Of a stretch of 5,913 nt of DNA, positions 5,128-5,913 are shown in pieces (positions within the stretch are counted from its first letter, which is position 1; every line of letters starts with the position of its first letter). Where the stretch lies: NCBI GenBank assembly GCA_003135495.1, contig PLBX01000272.1:3686-9598 (forward strand). Direction: 5' to 3'. The stretch is from Acidobacteriaceae bacterium. GTDB taxonomy: Bacteria > Acidobacteriota > Terriglobia > Terriglobales > Acidobacteriaceae. The translations under genes were made by a program, and so were the position numbers. Below the pieces are notes generated by a model. The model was not told where the DNA came from. It ran no database searches and was given only the letters and a program-made list of their open reading frames with translations.

Positions 5128-5140
5128 CGGCGCCTCGCCG
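5128..5140 (+). terminator. Weak candidate terminator after the 4656 gene
   Basis: CGGCG and CGCCG form a 5-bp GC stem with a CCT loop, 22 bp after the stop, followed by a pyrimidine-rich stretch (TTTTCCTCCTTTC, 5150-5162). Flanking AAC and GTT could extend the stem across a bulge. The T tract is interrupted, so termination efficiency is doubtful. Confidence 0.3.
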
Positions 5141-5255
5141 GTTCAAAAGTTTTCCTCCTTTCATTCTTCCGGCAATTCTTTGACCGACTTGCGCCTTACT
5201 TCGGAAACTTCCATGATATGTTGACTGTTCGCAGTTCGAGCAGCATCTAAAATCC

Positions 5256-5777
5256 ATGATCCGCTCCTACAAAGGCGTCACGCCACAATTTCCCGAAACT
5301 TGCTACATCGACGATTCTGCCCAACTCATCGGAGACGTTACCGTTGGCGAACATTCCAGTATCTGGATGAATGCCGTGCTGCGCGGCGATGTTCATCAGA
5401 TCCGCGTTGGACATTATTCCAACATTCAGGACAATTGCGTTCTGCACGGCATGAAGGAACTTTACGGCGTCTATCTCGGCGACTACGTCACCGTAGGACA
5501 CGGCGCCATCCTGCATGGCTGCACAATTGAAGCCAGGTGCCTCATTGGAATGGGCTGCATTATCCTCAACGGCGCAGTCATTGGATCCGGCTCCATCATT
5601 GCAGCTGGCACTTTAATTCCCGAGAAAACAATCGTTGAGCCGAATTCCCTTTGGAGGGGATCGCCCGGAAAATTGCAGCGCCGCCTCGACAAAAAAGACG
5701 AAGAGACAATTCTTCGTTACGCTGACAATTACGTCGGATATAAGAAGTCGTATCTGATGGAGCGGAAGGGCATCTAG
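5256..5777 (+). CDS. Gamma-class carbonic anhydrase (CamH/YrdA/PaaY-like)
   Basis: A 173-residue left-handed beta-helix protein of the hexapeptide-repeat family, cytoplasmic with no signal peptide. Gamma carbonic anhydrases hydrate CO2 to bicarbonate as trimers with metal between subunits. The three metal-binding histidines are present: His64 in QDNCVLHG and His82 and His87 in VGHGAILHG. The family residues Arg43 and Asp45 (LRGDV) and Gln58-Asp59 are also present. The imperfect hexapeptide repeats run from about residue 18 to 121, and a C-terminal helix (about 145-170, with DNYVGYKKSY) packs on the helix outside. The acidic loop of archaeal Cam is absent, which fits the CamH/YrdA type. Some members of this group lack measurable carbonic anhydrase activity and may act on other substrates. 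The start fits the family N-terminus (MIRSYKG). No Shine-Dalgarno sequence is seen; TTGACT (5221) with a weak CATCTA 17 bp on would give an almost leaderless transcript. Confidence 0.93.
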   Translation: MIRSYKGVTPQFPETCYIDDSAQLIGDVTVGEHSSIWMNAVLRGDVHQIRVGHYSNIQDNCVLHGMKELYGVYLGDYVTVGHGAILHGCTIEARCLIGMGCIILNGAVIGSGSIIAAGTLIPEKTIVEPNSLWRGSPGKLQRRLDKKDEETILRYADNYVGYKKSYLMERKGI

Positions 5778-5817
5778 CTCCTGACGTTCGCTAGCAAATG
5801 TATAGCTCTCTAGGAAC

Positions 5818-5836
5818 TCGGCTGGTTCCAGGCCGA
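5818..5836 (+). terminator. Weak candidate terminator after the carbonic anhydrase gene
   Basis: TCGGCTG and CAGGCCGA pair over seven bases with one bulged G and a GTTC loop, 40 bp after the stop codon. An alternative 5-bp stem (GGAAC 5813-5817 with GTTCC 5825-5829) would compete with it. No T tract follows. Confidence 0.25.
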
Positions 5837-5901
5837 TTAGAAGAGTGAGTATAAATCTACTTCCAAACTTCAGCTCAACAATGTTTGCGCGCCGAGATCA
5901 G

Positions 5902-5907
5902 AAGGAA
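5902..5907 (+). promoter_or_regulatory. Possible ribosome binding site of a gene starting beyond the window
   Basis: AAGGAA lies six bases before the right edge, well placed for a start codon at or just past the edge. The rest of 5778-5901 holds no supported gene; an ATG at 5881 opens a frame to the edge but lacks a ribosome binding site. Confidence 0.3.
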
Positions 5908-5913
5908 CAGTCC

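Overview
The window looks like ordinary chromosome from an Acidobacteriota bacterium (Terriglobia-like) of moderate GC. This rests on the AspRS N-terminus (LDFLGDLRRTHMCG-type), the small secreted KGHEGHH protein and the methyltransferase-membrane protein, all of which resemble proteins remembered from that group; no search was run. There is no phage, transposase, CRISPR array, tRNA or rRNA.

Layout, left to right: a 5' fragment of aspS (minus, from 488 off the left edge); a divergent small secreted protein (716-1027, plus); a convergent secreted DUF4440/SnoaL-like protein (1112-1567, minus); complete hisS (1683-2960, minus); a divergent protein with an N-terminal methyltransferase-like domain and two C-terminal membrane helices (3144-3965, plus); a REP-like hairpin (3987-4004); a convergent seven-iron-type ferredoxin (4062-4316, minus); a 339-bp regulatory region (4317-4655); a small exported/membrane protein of unknown function (4656-5105, plus); and a gamma-class carbonic anhydrase (5256-5777, plus). 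A Shine-Dalgarno-like sequence at the right edge suggests another plus-strand gene starts just outside.

hisS and aspS both serve translation and lie on the same strand, but two small secreted-protein genes, one of them on the opposite strand, separate them. They therefore cannot form one simple operon here. The remaining genes are single or loosely paired units with no obvious shared pathway.

The most interesting part is 4383-4560, between the divergent ferredoxin gene and the 4656 gene. It holds three GGTGA-N5/6-TCAC sites centred exactly 21.5 bp apart (about two helical turns), the third a perfect 8+8 palindrome. Next comes a TATAAA box at 4464, placed so that the third site would sit at about -42.5. 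A 62-nt element with perfect 12-bp complementary ends and an internal hairpin follows. This reads as a Crp/Fnr-type controlled promoter that makes a structured leader or small RNA. The operators and the fold are seen in the sequence; the regulator and the RNA are inferred.
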